Below are positions 36,444 through 38,044 of a DNA stretch of 38,044 nt, piece by piece; the first letter of the stretch is position 1; the number at the start of each line of letters is the position of its first letter. The DNA is taken from NCBI GenBank assembly GCA_026785885.1, contig JAJAZC010000183.1, positions 1 through 38,044 on the forward strand, written 5' to 3'. The position numbers were made by a program, and so were the translations under genes. Below the pieces are notes generated by a model, which saw only the letters and a program-made list of their open reading frames with translations, had not been told where the DNA came from and made no database searches. The stretch comes from Rubrivivax sp. GTDB lineage: Bacteria; Pseudomonadota; Gammaproteobacteria; Burkholderiales; Burkholderiaceae_C.

Positions 36444-36794
36444 ATGAACAGCAATCACGCTACCCGTCGCCTTTCTCTGGGTCTTTCCGTCACTGTGCTG
36501 GCGCTCGCCGGCCTGACCGCCTGCGATCGTCGCGAGTCACAGGTGCCGACGCCTTCGCCATCGGGCACGCCGTCGCCGTCCTCCACGCCATCGACGACGC
36601 CGTCCACGGGCACTAATTCAACCGGCTCGTCGGGTATGGGCACGGGCTCCACGGGCACTGGCTCCGGCAGCACAGGCGCAGGCTCGACCGGTATGGGCAG
36701 TGGCGGCACAGGCACTGGCACTGGCACTGGCAGCGACAGCGCTGCCGGCTCGTCGACCCGCCCGATGTCGCCGGCATCGGCCGCCAGCCGCTAA
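36444..36794 (+). CDS. Putative Ser/Thr/Gly-rich lipoprotein
   Basis: A 116-aa protein with a lipoprotein signal: NSNHATRRLSLGLSVTVLAL followed by the lipobox LTAC (Cys at about residue 27). The mature part is low-complexity, first Pro/Ser/Thr (TPSPSGTPSPSSTPS), then Gly/Ser/Thr (TGSGSTGAGSTGMG and TGTGTGTGS). There is no globular domain. ATG at 36444 follows a CAGGATC region that may serve as the ribosome binding site. It could be a surface-exposed linker-like or spacer lipoprotein; function unknown. The end overlaps the possible upstream extension of the YihY gene, not its likely start. Confidence 0.7.
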   Translation: MNSNHATRRLSLGLSVTVLALAGLTACDRRESQVPTPSPSGTPSPSSTPSTTPSTGTNSTGSSGMGTGSTGTGSGSTGAGSTGMGSGGTGTGTGTGSDSAAGSSTRPMSPASAASR

Positions 36795-36828
36795 AGCGGG
36801 CGGTGTTGAGCGTCGAGAGCCGCTGCAG

Positions 36829-37785
36829 GTGATCAACGCCGCGTGGCGGCTCATTCGTGACGCAGCGGTTTCCTGGGTCGACGATTACGCGCCCAGCATG
36901 GGCGCGGCGCTGGCGTTTTACACGCTGTTTTCGATTGCGCCGCTGCTCCTGATCGTTATTTCGGTGGCGGGCCTGGTGTTCGGTGAGCAGGCAGCGCGCG
37001 GCGAGATCTTCGGTCAGCTGGCTACGTTGCTGGGGCCGGAGAGCGCCAAGACCATCGAGGTCATGCTGCAGGCGCTGAACAAGCCGGATGCAGGCGTTCT
37101 CGGTACGCTGGTCGGGCTGATCGTGCTGCTGATCGGTGCGACGACCGTGTTTGCGGAATTGCAGGACGCGATGGATCGGATATGGCGCGCACCCACGCGC
37201 CCGGCTGGCGGTGGTCTGTGGAGGCTGCTGCGCACGCGCTTGCTGTCGCTGGGGCTCGTCCTGGGTATCGGTTTTCTGTTGATCGTGTCGCTGGTGGCGA
37301 GTGCCGGCTTGGCCGCCCTGGGCAAGTGGTGGGAGCCGTGGTTCAGCGATGTCGCCTTCATCGCGCGCACGCTGGAGTTGGGCTTGAGCTTCGGCTTCAT
37401 CACCGTCGTGTTCGCGATGATCTACAAGTGGATGCCGCGCGTGCGGGTTGCCTGGCGTGACGTGTGGGTCGGCGCGGCGCTGACCGCGCTGCTGTTCACG
37501 GCGGGCAAAACGCTGATCGGCTTCTACATCGGTCGCAGTGGTGTGGCCTCGCCGTTTGGCGCTGCAGCTTCGCTGGTGGTGTTGCTACTGTGGGTCTATT
37601 ACTCGGCGCAAATATTTCTGCTCGGCGCTGAGTTCACCTGGGTTTATGCGCGCCGCTACGGCTCGTTGCGTGGCTTCGATGCGCCGCCGCTCGCAGTGCT
37701 GGCCCAACCGGCGCCGGGTGAGGATGTCTTGCCGCCAGTGCCGGCACCCCCGGTGCCGCATCGGCCGGGCTTCAAGTTGGGTTGA
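36829..37785 (+). CDS. YihY/BrkB (UPF0761) family inner-membrane protein
   Basis: About 318 aa with six membrane helices. The family hallmark SMGAALAFYTLFSIAPLL begins soon after the N-terminus; further motifs are GLIVLLIGATTVFAELQDAMDRIW, read in pieces, YKWMPRVRVAWRDVWVGA and LLLWVYYSAQIFLLGAEFTWVYA in pieces. The family was once called RNase BN by mistake and is now seen as a membrane protein of uncertain role, possibly in transport or virulence. I use the GTG at 36829 because it gives the usual short N-terminus; a longer frame upstream overlaps the lipoprotein gene. The C-terminus has a Pro/Ala-rich tail. Confidence 0.9.
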   Translation: MINAAWRLIRDAAVSWVDDYAPSMGAALAFYTLFSIAPLLLIVISVAGLVFGEQAARGEIFGQLATLLGPESAKTIEVMLQALNKPDAGVLGTLVGLIVLLIGATTVFAELQDAMDRIWRAPTRPAGGGLWRLLRTRLLSLGLVLGIGFLLIVSLVASAGLAALGKWWEPWFSDVAFIARTLELGLSFGFITVVFAMIYKWMPRVRVAWRDVWVGAALTALLFTAGKTLIGFYIGRSGVASPFGAAASLVVLLLWVYYSAQIFLLGAEFTWVYARRYGSLRGFDAPPLAVLAQPAPGEDVLPPVPAPPVPHRPGFKLG

Positions 37786-38044
37786 CAGCTGAAGGCACGG
37801 CAGGAACGGTGGTCGGGTGCAACGCAGAAAGCAGGGCTGCGGGCACGTTGGAACGCACAGGCTCTGGGGGCGCTACCGGCGCCGTAGGTGGTGCAAGCGG
37901 CGGTACAAGCGGCGGTACAGGCGGCGGTACAGGCGGCGGTACAGGCGGCGGTACAGGCGGCGGTACAGGCGGCGGTACAGGCGGCGGTACAGGCGGCGGT
38001 AAAGGCACAGGCGGCGTGGGCATTACAGCCGGCTCGTCCAACGC
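37772..38044 (-). CDS. Possible proline-rich C-terminus of an off-window gene
   Basis: On the minus strand a frame is open from the window edge down to 37772 and reads as PPPV repeats followed by PPLVPPLAPPTAPVAPPEP and a short Ala/Val-rich end. It overlaps the YihY 3' end by 14 bases. On the plus strand another frame is equally open and reads Gly-Gly-Thr repeats. Repeats of this kind keep several frames open, so coding status and strand are uncertain. Confidence 0.3.
   Translation of the reverse strand, partial: ALDEPAVMPTPPVPLPPPVPPPVPPPVPPPVPPPVPPPVPPPVPPLVPPLAPPTAPVAPPEPVRSNVPAALLSALHPTTVPAVPSAVNPT
37897..38004 (+). repeat. 12-bp tandem repeat, nine units
   Basis: Nine consecutive 12-bp units of GCGGCGGTACAG fill 37897-38004; the first ends in AA and the last reads GCGGCGGTAAAG, while the middle seven are identical. 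The identity of the middle units suggests recent expansion or homogenisation. Related, more degenerate sequence continues on both sides. Confidence 0.95.

Noticed and set aside
37897..38004. CRISPR array at the right edge
   Set aside because: Units are contiguous 12-bp repeats without spacers, and no cas gene is visible.

Overview
The window is GC-rich and reads as chromosomal DNA of a betaproteobacterium of the order Burkholderiales. The gene order fimV-truA-trpF-trpB-trpA-accD-folC-dedD-cvpA-purF-metZ is the usual Burkholderiales arrangement, and the protein flavour resembles the Leptothrix/Rubrivivax/Ideonella group. That finer placement is an inference from protein character only. Coding density is high and most long antisense frames are GC shadows.

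Layout. 1-12.0 kb holds the conserved biosynthetic block: the FimV C-terminus, a frameshifted truA, the tryptophan genes, accD, folC, a SPOR protein, cvpA, purF and metZ, with many short overlaps (GTGA) that suggest coupled translation. 12.0-13.84 kb holds gltX, then tRNA-Ala(GGC), tRNA-Glu(TTC), tRNA-Asp(GTC) and a strong hairpin terminator. 13.88-18.98 kb is a zinc-homeostasis locus: a divergent Fur/Zur regulator, a palindromic operator region, a 35-codon membrane ORF, znuC-, znuB- and znuA-like ABC genes, a CobW-family GTPase and a DUF2796 (ZrgA-like) periplasmic protein. The ATPase carries two in-frame TAG codons, the permease is frameshifted and the binding protein lacks its expected fourth metal ligand, while the regulator, GTPase and ZrgA-like gene look intact. 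19.0-20.6 kb has a MITE-like inverted-repeat element, then a near-consensus sigma-28 (FliA) promoter driving an HD-GYP cyclic-di-GMP phosphodiesterase.

20.9-25.8 kb holds a DUF1841 protein, a RutE-type nitroreductase, a Kef-type cation/proton antiporter with two frameshifts, its KefF-like oxidoreductase with two in-frame TGA codons, an orphan ParA ATPase and a MaoC-type hydratase. 25.9-31.7 kb holds a NarL-type response regulator plus hybrid histidine kinase, an FMN-dependent L-lactate dehydrogenase-type enzyme, DNA polymerase IV and a small membrane protein. 31.7-35.2 kb is argH divergent from an AlgZ/AlgR-type (LytS/LytTR) two-component pair. 35.3-38.0 kb holds an alpha/beta hydrolase, a small membrane ORF, a Ser/Thr/Gly-rich lipoprotein, a YihY/BrkB membrane protein and a 12-bp tandem repeat running to the window edge.

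Three themes stand out. First, lesions concentrate in the zinc-import and K+-efflux genes (plus truA) while core metabolic genes are intact. Second, in-frame tandem repeats with a 12-bp period recur in unrelated genes. Third, two copies of a palindromic dispersed repeat each begin directly after a TAG stop codon. I did not find a clearly new defence or biosynthetic system. The decaying zinc locus with its retained regulator, chaperone and small ORF is the most interesting unit.
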